A stretch of 64,000 bases of DNA from Rhizobium oryziradicis (GCF_001939045.1 NZ_MKIM01000029.1:343-64342); one strand, 5' to 3'; numbered from the stretch's first letter, positions 17,631 through 26,888 are shown. The notes: generated by a model not told the origin, from the letters alone. Numbers and translations: made by a program.

Positions 17631-18728
17631 ATGACACTTGACGGACGCGTGATACGCGAACGCTTGAGCGCGCTTGTTGCGGGCATGACCAATTTGCAGC
17701 ATGACGGCCAATATGTTGAGCCCAACCTCGACGGCACGCCCGGCGACTATATCAGCTTCAAATCATGGGAATGGCCGCAGGGCGTGGGTCTATACGGGCT
17801 TGTGCGGCTTTGGCAGGCAACAGGTGATGATGCGCTGAAATCCCTGTTGGAAGGCTGGTATTCGGATCGTATTGCAGAAGGTCTGCCAAAGCTGAACATC
17901 AACACCACCGCCCCCATGCTGGCGCTGTCGTTTTTGTGGCGCGAAACCCGTGATCCGCGCTGGGAGACCGTTCTCGACGATTGGGCAAACCGGGTTTTGA
18001 GCGAAATGCCGCGCACCCCAGAAGGCGGCCTGCCGCATATTGTCTCCGACAAGATCAACGATCAGGAGCTTTGGGACGACACGCTGGTAATGGTTGGCCT
18101 GTTTCTGGCCTGCTATGGTCAGACAAGTGGCCGCAAGGAACTGGTCGATGAAGCCTGCCATCAATTCCTGTTGCACAGCCGCTATCTGGCCGATCCCAAG
18201 TCTGGGCTGTGGTTCCATGGCTGGACGTTTGAAGGACGTCATAATTTTGCCCGTGCGCTGTGGGGACGTGGCAACTCGTGGATTGTGCTGGGCATTCTGG
18301 ATCTGGTCGATTGCGCTGAGATCCCGGCACCGGTGCGCAGCTTCCTGTTAGGCGTTCTGGAAACCCAGATTTCAGCGCTTTTGGCCCTGCAAGCGCCTTC
18401 CGGTGCCTGGCACACCTTGCTGGATGATCCATCCTCCTATGAGGAAATCTCAGCCACGGCGGGCATTGGCTATGGCCTGCTGAAAGCTGCGCGGCTTGGC
18501 ATTGGTCCCAAAACATGCCGAGAGGCTGGCCTCAAGGCGCTCCAAGTCGTCATGGACAATATTGACGACACCGGCACCGTCTCCAACGTGTCTTACGGCA
18601 CCCGCATGGGCCATGATTTACAGTTTTATCGTGATATTCCCATTCAGCCGACAGGCTACGGTCAGGCGCTGGCCATTCTGTGCCTGACGGAAGCCTTGGC
18701 CCATATCCCATCTGATGGAGAAGCATAA
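17631..18728 (+). CDS. GH105/GH88 unsaturated rhamnogalacturonyl (uronyl) hydrolase
   Basis: A 365-residue (alpha/alpha)6-barrel hydrolase. Start at 17631 has an excellent GGGAGGAG seven bases upstream. Family features: SFKSWEWPQGVGLYGL near residue 40-55, the Asp pair in LWDDTLVMVGLFLACYG, and GHNFARALWGRGNSW-like sequence (RHNFARALWGRGNSW, ~204-218). These enzymes remove the terminal 4,5-unsaturated uronic acid left by pectin or rhamnogalacturonan lyases. No signal peptide, so it acts on oligosaccharides imported by the ABC transporter encoded downstream. The released sugar is the substrate of KduI, the next gene (three bases away). Confidence 0.9.
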   Translation: MTLDGRVIRERLSALVAGMTNLQHDGQYVEPNLDGTPGDYISFKSWEWPQGVGLYGLVRLWQATGDDALKSLLEGWYSDRIAEGLPKLNINTTAPMLALSFLWRETRDPRWETVLDDWANRVLSEMPRTPEGGLPHIVSDKINDQELWDDTLVMVGLFLACYGQTSGRKELVDEACHQFLLHSRYLADPKSGLWFHGWTFEGRHNFARALWGRGNSWIVLGILDLVDCAEIPAPVRSFLLGVLETQISALLALQAPSGAWHTLLDDPSSYEEISATAGIGYGLLKAARLGIGPKTCREAGLKALQVVMDNIDDTGTVSNVSYGTRMGHDLQFYRDIPIQPTGYGQALAILCLTEALAHIPSDGEA

Positions 18729-18731
18729 ATC

Positions 18732-19562
18732 ATGCGTATTCTCTATGGCGTTTCACCCCATGATATTCCAAGCTTTGACACCAAGCGGCTGCGCGCCGAA
18801 TTTTTGATCGAAAAGCTGTTTCAGCCCGGCCAGATCGAATTTGCCTATACTCATGTGGATCGCATGGTTGTGGGCGGGGCCTGCCCGACCGATACACCCT
18901 TGAGCTTTGGCGATGGCGCGGATGTTGGAACGCCTTTGTTTTTTACCGCGCGTGAAATGGGCATTGCCAATCTTGGTGGTTCAGGCACCATCACGGTGGA
19001 TGGACAGGTGTATTCGCTGAACAATCGCGACATACTCTACGTAGGTCGCGGTGCGGAAAACGTCGTTTTGACCAGCACTGACGCCGCCAATCCGGCCCGC
19101 TTTTACATGAATTCCGTGCCTGCCGGGCGCGATATTCCCCATCGCCTGATCACACAGGCTGAGGCCAAACCGCTGGATCTCGGCGAAGACGCCCGCGCCA
19201 ACAAGCGCAGGCTGCGCATGTATATTCACCCGGAAGTCGCCCCCTCGTGCCTTTTGTTGATGGGTATCACTGACCTCGCCCCCGGCAGCATCTGGAACAC
19301 CATGCCGCCCCATCTGCATGAGCGGCGCATGGAAGCCTATTGCTATTTTGACATGCCAGACAGCGAGCGCGTCATCCACCTCATGGGCCGCCCCGATGAG
19401 ACCCGCAGCCTGATTGTGGCAGACAGCGATGTGGTGCTCTCACCAGCCTGGTCAATCCATATGGGGGCTGGCACCGGGCCTTACGCCTTTGTCTGGGGCA
19501 TGACGGGTGAAAACCAAGCCTATACCGATGTATCTCCTGTTGCCATTGCGGAGTTGAAATGA
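18732..19562 (+). CDS. kduI: 5-dehydro-4-deoxy-D-glucuronate isomerase
   Basis: A 276-residue cupin-fold isomerase that converts 5-keto-4-deoxyuronate into 3-deoxy-D-glycero-2,5-hexodiulosonate, a step of pectin breakdown. Length and sequence match KduI throughout: FLIEKLFQPGQIEFAYTHVDR near the N-terminus, and the zinc-site segment PPHLHERRMEAYCYF with its His-X-His and Glu. Lies between the GH105 hydrolase and a large unassigned protein with three- and four-base junctions, in a single operon. KduD and the KDG kinase/aldolase are not in the window. Confidence 0.93.
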   Translation: MRILYGVSPHDIPSFDTKRLRAEFLIEKLFQPGQIEFAYTHVDRMVVGGACPTDTPLSFGDGADVGTPLFFTAREMGIANLGGSGTITVDGQVYSLNNRDILYVGRGAENVVLTSTDAANPARFYMNSVPAGRDIPHRLITQAEAKPLDLGEDARANKRRLRMYIHPEVAPSCLLLMGITDLAPGSIWNTMPPHLHERRMEAYCYFDMPDSERVIHLMGRPDETRSLIVADSDVVLSPAWSIHMGAGTGPYAFVWGMTGENQAYTDVSPVAIAELK

Positions 19563-22081
19563 ACATGACTGCGTCTCCTATTGATTATCTGCGCAGACCC
19601 CTGCCGATTGGCGCACCCGTGACCTATTGGCAGGTCGGCGCCACGGATGAGGCGCGCTATGATGTGCCGGATCAGCCGATGAAGGGCGAAATGGACCCCT
19701 TCTTCTTCCTGACCAAGCACAAGAATTTCATTCCGCATGAATATCCCTGCCGCACCGCCTTCGGTGTTGAGCGCCGTGGCAAGCGGCCAGAGGTGACATC
19801 AGAATTTGCGCTCAATCGCTTCTGGCTGCCGTTTGGCTCGCCGCGCGTTGATCTTTCCGGTTTCTGGTTTCGCCCAACCGTGATTGGTACATGGGCACGC
19901 ACAACCATCTGGGCAAAAGAAGCTGGCACAGCCACGTTGCGGCTTGGCACCTGCGGTGGCGCGGTGCTTTTGGTCAATGGCGCGGAAATTGGCTGGATGG
20001 CCGATTATGTGCGCAACCTTGAAGCCAAAAAGGATTTCACGGTTGAGCTTAAAGCCGGTGAAAATACCATTTCGCTATGGTTTGATGATCTGGCCGAGCG
20101 CGATGCACGCTATTTCTTCCAGCTCGATTATGTTGCAGGTCCACAAGCTGAACAGGCTCTGCCGGTGCCAGTCGCGGCCAAGGTGGCTGACGAATTTGAA
20201 AAAGCCCTCGACAGCATGTATTTCGAAAAGCCGGTCTATCGATCTGGCGAAGTTGCACTGATGACCTCCGCCCCGGTTTCGACCGATGTGGATGTCGAGA
20301 TCACCATCGCCGGTGATTTCATGTCGAGAGAGGAAAGCGTCAAGCTGTCTTTGACCCTTGCGGCTGGCCAGACACGCCTGCCCCTTGGTGACACCGCAGA
20401 ACTGCCTGCCGATTTTCGGCATTTCCATGTTGATCTGCACTCAAACGGCTTCACTGCATCGCGGGTTTTCGGCATTGAAATTTGCCCCGCTGAGCGTCAG
20501 GGCGTGGCCCCGGCAAAGCTTGAGGCGCGCATTGCTGAAGCGCTGGATGAAATCTCGGAATACGGCGAGCCGGACAATGTCACGGCCCTCGCCCGCCTTG
20601 CATCGGGTCGCTTTGGCGACAAAACCGATGCAATGATCCGCGACACCCTGCCGACCATTGAGGATTGCCACGACTGCGCCGATTTTGCGCTCGTGCCGCT
20701 GTTGTGGTGCCGCACGGCCTATGCCCAGCATATGGCACCTGATCTGGTGGCGCAGATTGATCACACCATCCTGTCCTATCGTTACTGGATGGATGAGCCC
20801 GGCAATGACGTGCAATGGTATTTTTCTGAAAACCACGCGCTGTTGTTCCACACGGCGGCCTATCTGGCCGGTAACCTATTGCCGCAGTCCCGCTTTCAGC
20901 GCTCCGGTCGCCTGGGCCACGAGCAATCCGCTGTAGGCCGTGAGCGGGTTCGCGCCTGGCTCGATCATTTCGAAGCGTGGGAAATGGCCGAGTTCAATTC
21001 GGCCCCCTATTTCCCGATTGACCTCAAGGGACTGACCGCTCTCTATGCTTTGGCACCCGATCAGGATATTCGCGAGCGCGCTGGCCGTGCGGTGAAAAGA
21101 CTGGTGCGCATTGTTGCTCTGTCGGCCCACCATGGCATTCTGACCGGCGCGCAAGGCCGCTCTTATGAGCACACACTTCGTGCCGCTGGCTCTTTGGAAC
21201 TGTCGGGCATTGCCCGCCTGATCTGGGGTACGGGCAATTTCGGCCGCCGTGTTCATGCGCTGCCGCAAATGGCCATCAGCCTCCGTGATCACGGCTTGAC
21301 CATCCCGAGCGAGCTTTCCACCATTGCCGATTGGCAGAGTGACGACGCGCAAGAATGGATGTTTGCCCAAGGGCAGGACCGCATGGCACGGCTCTACCAT
21401 TACAAAACCAAGGATTTCGCCATGGGCACCGCCGCCCATTATCGCTGGCGGGAATGGGGTTATCAGGAAACCGTGCTGCAATTACGGCTTGGCACCAACC
21501 CTGATGCGCAAATCTGGATCAATCATCCCGGCGAAACTATCCACTCGGGCTATGGCCGCCCGTCCTATTGGGGTGGTTCCGGCTCACTGCCGCGGCTTGG
21601 TCATTATCGCGGGCTGGCGGTGATGGTGTTTGAATGTGCGGCAGAACAGCCCGATTTCACCCACGCATGGTTTCCGTGTCAGGCGTTCGATGCCAGTGAT
21701 GTTTCCGGTCCGGTTGCGGTGGCAACATCGGGAACGGGTATGGTGCTGCTGAAAGGTGACCGTGCTTTTGAGCTGGTCAATGATGGCCCGACTGCTGGAA
21801 ACGAGCTGCGTCTGACGGGACATCGCAGCGTGTGGATTGTGCGGCTGGGTGCTGTGCAGGATCACGGCCCACAGCCAGATTTTTCCGCTCGATTTGGATC
21901 ACTAAGTGCTAACATAAGCGCTGATGGTACCATTACGATCAATGATCCCGAGTACGGGCTGGTGGAGTTCCACCATGACGGGCGTGTTTCTGCCGAGGGC
22001 AGAGTGCTTGACCCCGCCAACTGGACCGTGGAGGGGGATGTAGCGCAGATGCCAAGAGGCCCCCTGCTGGGCAAAAATTGA
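19559..22081 (+). CDS. large unassigned protein of the uronate operon, candidate carbohydrate-active enzyme
   Basis: An 840-residue protein I cannot place in a named family. No signal peptide or membrane segment, so cytoplasmic. What is visible: a beta-rich region at about 85-200 resembling the jelly-roll ligand domains of glycosidases (GTATLRLGTCGGAVLLVNG), a second beta-rich stretch to about 310, a helical region at about 320-660 suggestive of an alpha/alpha toroid with conserved-looking WYFSENHALLFHTAAYLAG, EFNSAPYFPIDLKGL and HHGILTGAQGRSYEH, and a beta-rich end. His, Tyr, Asn and Glu/Asp in those blocks could be catalytic, as in polysaccharide lyases and some GH families with this architecture. 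ATGA overlap with kduI and position before a sugar transporter point to cleavage of imported uronate oligosaccharides. Confidence 0.6.
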   Translation: MNMTASPIDYLRRPLPIGAPVTYWQVGATDEARYDVPDQPMKGEMDPFFFLTKHKNFIPHEYPCRTAFGVERRGKRPEVTSEFALNRFWLPFGSPRVDLSGFWFRPTVIGTWARTTIWAKEAGTATLRLGTCGGAVLLVNGAEIGWMADYVRNLEAKKDFTVELKAGENTISLWFDDLAERDARYFFQLDYVAGPQAEQALPVPVAAKVADEFEKALDSMYFEKPVYRSGEVALMTSAPVSTDVDVEITIAGDFMSREESVKLSLTLAAGQTRLPLGDTAELPADFRHFHVDLHSNGFTASRVFGIEICPAERQGVAPAKLEARIAEALDEISEYGEPDNVTALARLASGRFGDKTDAMIRDTLPTIEDCHDCADFALVPLLWCRTAYAQHMAPDLVAQIDHTILSYRYWMDEPGNDVQWYFSENHALLFHTAAYLAGNLLPQSRFQRSGRLGHEQSAVGRERVRAWLDHFEAWEMAEFNSAPYFPIDLKGLTALYALAPDQDIRERAGRAVKRLVRIVALSAHHGILTGAQGRSYEHTLRAAGSLELSGIARLIWGTGNFGRRVHALPQMAISLRDHGLTIPSELSTIADWQSDDAQEWMFAQGQDRMARLYHYKTKDFAMGTAAHYRWREWGYQETVLQLRLGTNPDAQIWINHPGETIHSGYGRPSYWGGSGSLPRLGHYRGLAVMVFECAAEQPDFTHAWFPCQAFDASDVSGPVAVATSGTGMVLLKGDRAFELVNDGPTAGNELRLTGHRSVWIVRLGAVQDHGPQPDFSARFGSLSANISADGTITINDPEYGLVEFHHDGRVSAEGRVLDPANWTVEGDVAQMPRGPLLGKN

Positions 22082-22088
22082 CGATCCG

Positions 22089-22125
22089 GGCGGGACGGTT
22101 TTGGGAAGGAGCGCCCCGCCTTTTC
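22089..22125 (+). terminator. hairpin between catabolic and transporter genes
   Basis: GGCGGG (22089-22094) pairs with CCCGCC (22115-22120) around a 20-base loop, followed by TTTTC. The short stem and long loop make it a weak or partial terminator, which would lower or separate transcription of the transporter genes from the enzymes. Confidence 0.4.
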
Positions 22126-22164
22126 TAAAAATGACGGTAAATCCGTCCATCGAAGGAGGAGACG

Positions 22165-23430
22165 ATGGTGAGAAAAACAATCATTCTGGCAACGACCGCC
22201 CTTGCGCTTTTGTCATCAACCGCAGCATTTGCGGGCGATGTGCGGGTGATGTGGTATTCCGATGGTGTGGAAGGGCAGGTCTTCAAGGATCTGATTGACC
22301 GCTTCATGAAGGCCAATCCCGACATTCACGTCACCGTTGATGAGGTGTCCTACAGCACCATCAAGGAACAATTGCCGGTACAATTGGCCGCCGGAAACGG
22401 ACCGGATATTGCCCGCGTCACCAACCTCAAATCACTGTCGCAATATTGGCTGGATCTGACGCCCTATCTCAAGGACGTTGATTTCTGGAAGAAAAACTAT
22501 GGCGATCAGATGGACTGGATGCGGCCTGATGGATCGAGCATCATTCCGGGTTTCATGACGCAGATTACCCTCACCGGCGGTTTTGCCAACAAGACTCTGT
22601 TTGAGCAGGCGGGCGTAGCCCTGCCCGGCGAAAAGGCCACTTGGGATGATTGGGTCGCAGCTTCAGAAAAAGTTGCCAAAAGCCAGCAATTGAAAGCGGC
22701 CTTTGCCATAGATCGCTCCGGCCATCGCATCACCGGGCCTGCCATTTCCTATGGTGCCAACTATATTGGTGCCGATGGCATGCCCGCACCTCTGGATGCG
22801 AACACCAAGAAATATCTGACGGATCTGGTCAAATGGACCGCTGATGGCAAAGCCGACAAGGACGTCTGGGTGGCCAGTGCGGGTACGACCTATCGCGCCG
22901 CTGCCGATGATTTTATCAACAGTGAAGTGGCAATGTATTACGCCGGATCGTGGCAAATTCCCAACTTCATGACCAAGATTGGCACCAATTTTGATTGGGT
23001 GGCGATTGGAAGTCCATGTGGTCCTGCAGCCTGCACGGGCATGCCGGGTGGAGCCGGACTGGTGGCCGTCAAATCCACCAAAAATCCAAAGGATGTGGCC
23101 AAGGTGATGGATTATCTGGCCTCGACCCCGGTTGCCAAGGAATTTGCCGAGCGCACCCTGTTCTTGCCATCCAACAAGGAGGTTGTTGCTGGCGGGCTCG
23201 ACTTCAAGACGGACAATGCCCAGGCCAAGGCTGCCCTGAACACCTTTGTCAAAGCGACATCGACAACGGCCCCTCTTGCGCTGAAACTGCCGGGCTGGAA
23301 ATGGTCCGACACCTATTACGGCGCGTTGGTGAGCCGCATTTCACAGGTCATGGCAGGTGAAATGTCTTTGGACGAAGCGTTCAAGCGCATCGATTCCGAC
23401 ATTGCTGCCAAGGTGCAAGAAGCAAAATAA
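22165..23430 (+). CDS. sugar ABC transporter substrate-binding protein (family 1)
   Basis: A 421-residue periplasmic binding protein with a clear signal peptide (about 1-23, ending AAFA) and the fold pattern of family 1 sugar-binding proteins (MalE/UgpB-like): EVSYSTIKEQLPVQLAAGNGPDIARV near residue 60-80 and VAMYYAGSWQIPNF near 255. GGAGGAG precedes the start. It is followed by a hairpin and two permease genes. Context with GH105 and KduI suggests an unsaturated galacturonate or rhamnogalacturonan oligosaccharide as ligand; this is inference. Confidence 0.9.
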   Translation: MVRKTIILATTALALLSSTAAFAGDVRVMWYSDGVEGQVFKDLIDRFMKANPDIHVTVDEVSYSTIKEQLPVQLAAGNGPDIARVTNLKSLSQYWLDLTPYLKDVDFWKKNYGDQMDWMRPDGSSIIPGFMTQITLTGGFANKTLFEQAGVALPGEKATWDDWVAASEKVAKSQQLKAAFAIDRSGHRITGPAISYGANYIGADGMPAPLDANTKKYLTDLVKWTADGKADKDVWVASAGTTYRAAADDFINSEVAMYYAGSWQIPNFMTKIGTNFDWVAIGSPCGPAACTGMPGGAGLVAVKSTKNPKDVAKVMDYLASTPVAKEFAERTLFLPSNKEVVAGGLDFKTDNAQAKAALNTFVKATSTTAPLALKLPGWKWSDTYYGALVSRISQVMAGEMSLDEAFKRIDSDIAAKVQEAK

Positions 23431-23438
23431 GCCAGTGC

Positions 23439-23458
23439 GGGGGAGCGAAATCTCCCCC
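23439..23458 (+). other. mRNA hairpin after the sugar-binding-protein gene
   Basis: GGGGGAG (23439-23445) pairs with CTCCCCC (23452-23458) around CGAAAT. There is no T-run, so it is more likely an mRNA-stabilising hairpin at the 3' end of the binding-protein cistron than a terminator. Confidence 0.5.
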
Positions 23459-23553
23459 CATTGAGATTTGCGTTTTCAAATTGCTGAACATTCACGGCAA
23501 GACCGGCGTGGTTGGTGCACACAAGGCACCGACCATCTGGTCAAGGGGGCACT

Positions 23554-24579
23554 ATGGTTGAAAAACCGAGCGGATTTTCAAATATTGCGCAAACCATGAC
23601 AGGCGCTGCCATTGGTCGCGTGATGGGGTTGATCGACATTCCCTTGCGGGCGTTGCAAAAGGCAACAGGCACCCGCGGCATGGCCGCTTTCTTTCTCGCA
23701 CCCAACATGGCCATTTTCGCCGTGTTTGTGCTTGTGCCGTTTGTGATCAATTTCATGTATTCGATGACCGGCGGTGCGGCGATCTTTCTGGATCAGCGCA
23801 GCTATGTCGGGCTTGATCAATATCGCCAGATCATGGACTGCAAAGACTATCTTGATCCCAACACCTGCGTTCAGGATGGTTTTTGGATTGCCGTTAGCAA
23901 CACCGCCTGGTTTGTGGTCATTCAGGTCACATTGATGATTGTGGTGGCCCTCATTACCGCCCTCATTCTCAATCGCGAATTGATTGGCCGCAGTTTCTGG
24001 CGCGCCGTTTTCTTCTTTCCGGTCTTGCTCTCACCTGTGGTCACGGGCCTGATCTGGCGCTGGATTTTGCAACGCAATGGCATTCTCAACGCCTTTCTTT
24101 TGAATGTGTTTGGCACCGAGCCAACCAATTGGCTGACCGAGCGCGCCAGCTCTTTTGCCGCCACCATTGGCGTGTCCATCTGGGCGCATGTTGGCTTTTA
24201 CACCTTGATCCTGCTGGCCGGATTGCAGGCCATTCCCAAAGATCTCTATGAAGCCGCCGAAATGGATGGCACCCGTCGCGGCCGCATGTTCTGGCGCATC
24301 ACGCTGCCTTTGCTGATGCCCAATCTGATCGTTGTGCTTGTTCTGGCCCTGATCAAAGCTGTGCAGATTTTCGATGAAGCCTTCGTTCTCACCGGCGGCG
24401 GCCCCGGCACCAGCACCATGTATATCGTGCAATATATTTACGAAATGGGCTTTGCTTCCGAATTGCGCAACCCAGGCCTTGCAGCGGCTGCATCCATTCT
24501 GATGGGAGCCGTACTGGTGGTTCTCACACTTTTGCAAATGGCGGCGTCCCGCCGTAACGAGAAAAAGGGAGAACGCTGA
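23554..24579 (+). CDS. sugar ABC transporter permease (MalF/UgpA type)
   Basis: A 341-residue permease. Start at 23554 (MVEKPSGFSNIAQ) follows AAGGGGGC. About six membrane helices with an N-terminal helix at ~55-75 (AFFLAPNMAIFAVFVLVPFVI) and the EAA loop EAAEMDGTRRGRMFWRITLPLLMPN in the C-terminal part. The first periplasmic loop holds a short Cys-containing insert (DCKDYLDPNTC). One-base overlap with the next permease gene (TGATG). Confidence 0.92.
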   Translation: MVEKPSGFSNIAQTMTGAAIGRVMGLIDIPLRALQKATGTRGMAAFFLAPNMAIFAVFVLVPFVINFMYSMTGGAAIFLDQRSYVGLDQYRQIMDCKDYLDPNTCVQDGFWIAVSNTAWFVVIQVTLMIVVALITALILNRELIGRSFWRAVFFFPVLLSPVVTGLIWRWILQRNGILNAFLLNVFGTEPTNWLTERASSFAATIGVSIWAHVGFYTLILLAGLQAIPKDLYEAAEMDGTRRGRMFWRITLPLLMPNLIVVLVLALIKAVQIFDEAFVLTGGGPGTSTMYIVQYIYEMGFASELRNPGLAAAASILMGAVLVVLTLLQMAASRRNEKKGER

Positions 24580-25631
24580 TGGCGCATGTTCTCACATTTC
24601 TAACCCGCCGCCGTGGCGGCAGCCGCTGGCATTGGAGCGATATTGCCACATGGGTGTGGCTGTTTGGCGGGTTGTTCATCATTTTCGGCCCCGCCGTCTG
24701 GCTTGGCTTGTCGTCTTTCAAGACGCCTGCGGCGCTGGCCGAATTTCCCCCAGCTCTCTTGCCGTATATTTCCCAAACGGTCGCTGTTGAGGGCTATGAT
24801 AAGCCCCTGCCAATCTTTACCGTGACATTGCCAGACGGCAAAAAGGCCGAGCTTGCCGAAGTGCGCCGCATTGGCATCATGGCGCAAATGGTAGATCCGA
24901 AAAATCCGGGCACTATCATCAAGGTCAATATCAAGGACCGCACGCCTGTGCAGAAGGTGTCGTTTGAAACCTCGAACTATACGCAGCCCTTCCTGCATTT
25001 CGATTTTCTGCGCTATTTGTGGAACTCGGTCTTTGTCACCACCATGGCAACCATCATCACGCTTGCCATCAATTCCATGGCGGCCTTTGCGCTGTCGAAA
25101 TATCAATTCACCGGCAAGAATCTGATTTTGCTGCTGATTGTTGCGACGTTGATGGTGCCGCTTGGCGTTATCATGGTGCCGCTCTATTCGGTGGTGTCCA
25201 AGCTTGGGCTTTTGGACAATCTCTGGGGCGTGATTTTGCCAACCGTTGCCACACCAACGGGCGTGTTTTTGCTCCGGCAATATATGCTGACCATACCCGA
25301 TGAGTTGATTGATGCAGCCCGCATGGACAAGGCCTCGGAATGGCAGATTTACTGGCGCATTGTCATGCCGCTCTCGGCACCCGCTTTGGCCGTCCTTGCC
25401 ATTTTCTCGGTGGTGTGGCGCTGGAATGATTTTCTGTGGCCTTTGATCGTGCTGAGCCGTTCCTCGCTTTATACGCTTCAGGTGGGCTTGAATGTCTATT
25501 CCGGCCAACTCAACGTTCAATGGCATTACATTCTGGCCATGACAGTCGTTACCATGATCCCGGTCGTCCTTGTCTTCGTGTTCCTGCAACGGTTCATCAC
25601 ACGCGGCATTGCGGCCACCGGTCTGAAATAG
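24579..25631 (+). CDS. sugar ABC transporter permease (MalG/UgpE type) with periplasmic insert
   Basis: A 350-residue permease, about 70 residues longer than the usual family member. After the first membrane helix (about 27-48) comes a hydrophilic segment of roughly 80 residues (about 58-140) containing PIFTVTLPDGKKAEL and KDRTPVQKVSFETSNY before the second helix; this should form a folded periplasmic domain, as the enlarged loop does in MalG relatives. The EAA loop (DAARMDKASEWQIYWRIVMPL) is intact. Pairs with the preceding permease. Confidence 0.92.
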   Translation: MAHVLTFLTRRRGGSRWHWSDIATWVWLFGGLFIIFGPAVWLGLSSFKTPAALAEFPPALLPYISQTVAVEGYDKPLPIFTVTLPDGKKAELAEVRRIGIMAQMVDPKNPGTIIKVNIKDRTPVQKVSFETSNYTQPFLHFDFLRYLWNSVFVTTMATIITLAINSMAAFALSKYQFTGKNLILLLIVATLMVPLGVIMVPLYSVVSKLGLLDNLWGVILPTVATPTGVFLLRQYMLTIPDELIDAARMDKASEWQIYWRIVMPLSAPALAVLAIFSVVWRWNDFLWPLIVLSRSSLYTLQVGLNVYSGQLNVQWHYILAMTVVTMIPVVLVFVFLQRFITRGIAATGLK

Positions 25632-25642
25632 GAGTGAAAAAT

Positions 25643-26731
25643 ATGGGCCGGATCACGCTGCAAAAGGTCGTTAAATCCTTCGGTGCTTTCGATATTCTCC
25701 ACGGTATCGATCTTGAAATTGAAGATGGCGAATTTGTCGTCTTTGTCGGTCCGTCGGGCTGCGGAAAATCGACGCTGCTGCGCCAGATTGCCGGGTTGGA
25801 CAAGCCAACCAGCGGGCAAATTCATATTGATGGGGAACTGGTCAATGATGTGCCAGCCGCTGATCGTGGCCTTGCCATGGTGTTTCAGTCTTATGCGCTT
25901 TATCCGCATATGACCGTGCGCCAAAATCTGGCTTTTGGGCTTGAAAACGCACGCCTGCCCAAGCACGAGATCGATACCCGCATTGCGGAAGCCGCCAGGA
26001 TGCTGGAAATCGGTGACTATTTGAGCCGCAGGCCGGGTCAGCTTTCGGGCGGCCAGCGCCAGCGCGTTGCCATTGGCCGCGCCATTGTGCGCAACCCAAC
26101 GGCGTTTTTGCTCGATGAGCCTCTCTCCAATCTCGATGCGGAATTGCGCATTTCCATGCGCGCCGAATTGTCGGCCCTGCACGCCCGCCTCAAGACCACG
26201 ATGATCTATGTGACCCATGACCAGATTGAAGCGATGACGCTGGCCAACCGCATTGTGGTGTTGCGCAAAGGCAAGATCGAGCAGGTGGGCACCCCGCTGG
26301 AGCTGTATAACACACCAGCAAACCGCTTTGTCGCGGGCTTTATCGGCGCGCCGAGCATGAATTTTCTAAGCGGTACAATTCTATCAACGGGAGCGGATGG
26401 CACACGACTGACCGTGCTGGGTGAAACGCAACTCACCACGTCGCGCACGGCCCTTGATGCAAAAGCCGGTCAGAAAATCAGTGTCGGGGTCCGCCCGCAG
26501 CACATCCGTCTGGCAAAGCCGGAGGAAAACGGCATCAGCGCCCATATCGATATGGTCGAAGCCCTTGGCTCGGAAACCGTCATTCATGCCCATGCCGCAA
26601 CCGGCGAAACCATTCTTGCGGTGCTAGCCGGTCAGCATGATCTGGCAAAGGGTGCAGAAGTACAGCTCAGCTTTGAAAGTCGAGACATTCATCTGTTTGA
26701 TGAAGCAGGCTTACGGCTGGCAGGCACTTAA
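25643..26731 (+). CDS. sugar ABC transporter ATPase (UgpC/MsmK type)
   Basis: A 362-residue ATPase. Start at 25643 (MGRITLQKVVKSFG) has TAGGAG upstream; a longer frame overlapping the permease is spurious. Walker A GPSGCGKST, signature LSGGQRQRVAIGRA, Walker B FLLDEPLSNLD, H-loop VTHDQIEAM, and a C-terminal TOBE-type regulatory domain (about 240-360). It completes the operon: enzymes, binding protein, two permeases, ATPase. The stop codon is the first base of a strong hairpin. Confidence 0.93.
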   Translation: MGRITLQKVVKSFGAFDILHGIDLEIEDGEFVVFVGPSGCGKSTLLRQIAGLDKPTSGQIHIDGELVNDVPAADRGLAMVFQSYALYPHMTVRQNLAFGLENARLPKHEIDTRIAEAARMLEIGDYLSRRPGQLSGGQRQRVAIGRAIVRNPTAFLLDEPLSNLDAELRISMRAELSALHARLKTTMIYVTHDQIEAMTLANRIVVLRKGKIEQVGTPLELYNTPANRFVAGFIGAPSMNFLSGTILSTGADGTRLTVLGETQLTTSRTALDAKAGQKISVGVRPQHIRLAKPEENGISAHIDMVEALGSETVIHAHAATGETILAVLAGQHDLAKGAEVQLSFESRDIHLFDEAGLRLAGT

Positions 26732-26770
26732 AGCCTGTCGCAGTGAATAGGATTCACTGCGACAGGCTTT
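26730..26770 (+). terminator. strong 19-base-pair hairpin ending the sugar operon
   Basis: Two perfect 19-base arms (26730-26748 and 26752-26770, core GCCTGTCGCAGTGAAT) flank the loop AGG. The left arm begins within the TAA stop codon of the ATPase gene. A T-run (TTTTTTC) follows 9 bases later. Functions as terminator or 3' stabiliser. Confidence 0.75.
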
Positions 26771-26799
26771 AGCTCTTGCTTTTTTCGCATGTACGTTAT

Positions 26800-26823
26800 C
26801 GTTTTATTGAGGACAATAAAACG
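26800..26823. repeat. AT-rich inverted repeat
   Basis: CGTTTTATTG (26800-26809) and CAATAAAACG (26814-26823) form a perfect 10-base-pair stem with loop AGGA, in the short gap between two convergent operons. Could act in either direction as transcription barrier. Confidence 0.5.
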
Positions 26824-26847
26824 CGACATGCTCTAAGTGGGCACAAG

Positions 26848-26884
26848 CAATGTCTGTCAGGGCCACATGCCCCGACAGACATTG
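26848..26884. terminator. hairpin at the end of the amine-oxidase operon
   Basis: CAATGTCTGTC (26848-26858) pairs perfectly with GACAGACATTG (26874-26884), extended inside by GGG/CCC after one mismatch. It ends five bases before the stop codon of the FAD oxidase gene that reads leftward, so it probably ends that transcript. It resembles the CTGTC-type hairpins elsewhere in the window but is not identical. Confidence 0.55.
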
Positions 26885-26888
26885 CCGA

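Noticed and set aside
24600..25589. 329-residue minus-strand open frame opposite the sugar permease
   Set aside because: Antisense shadow of a clear permease gene, rich in Gln and His as such shadows are.
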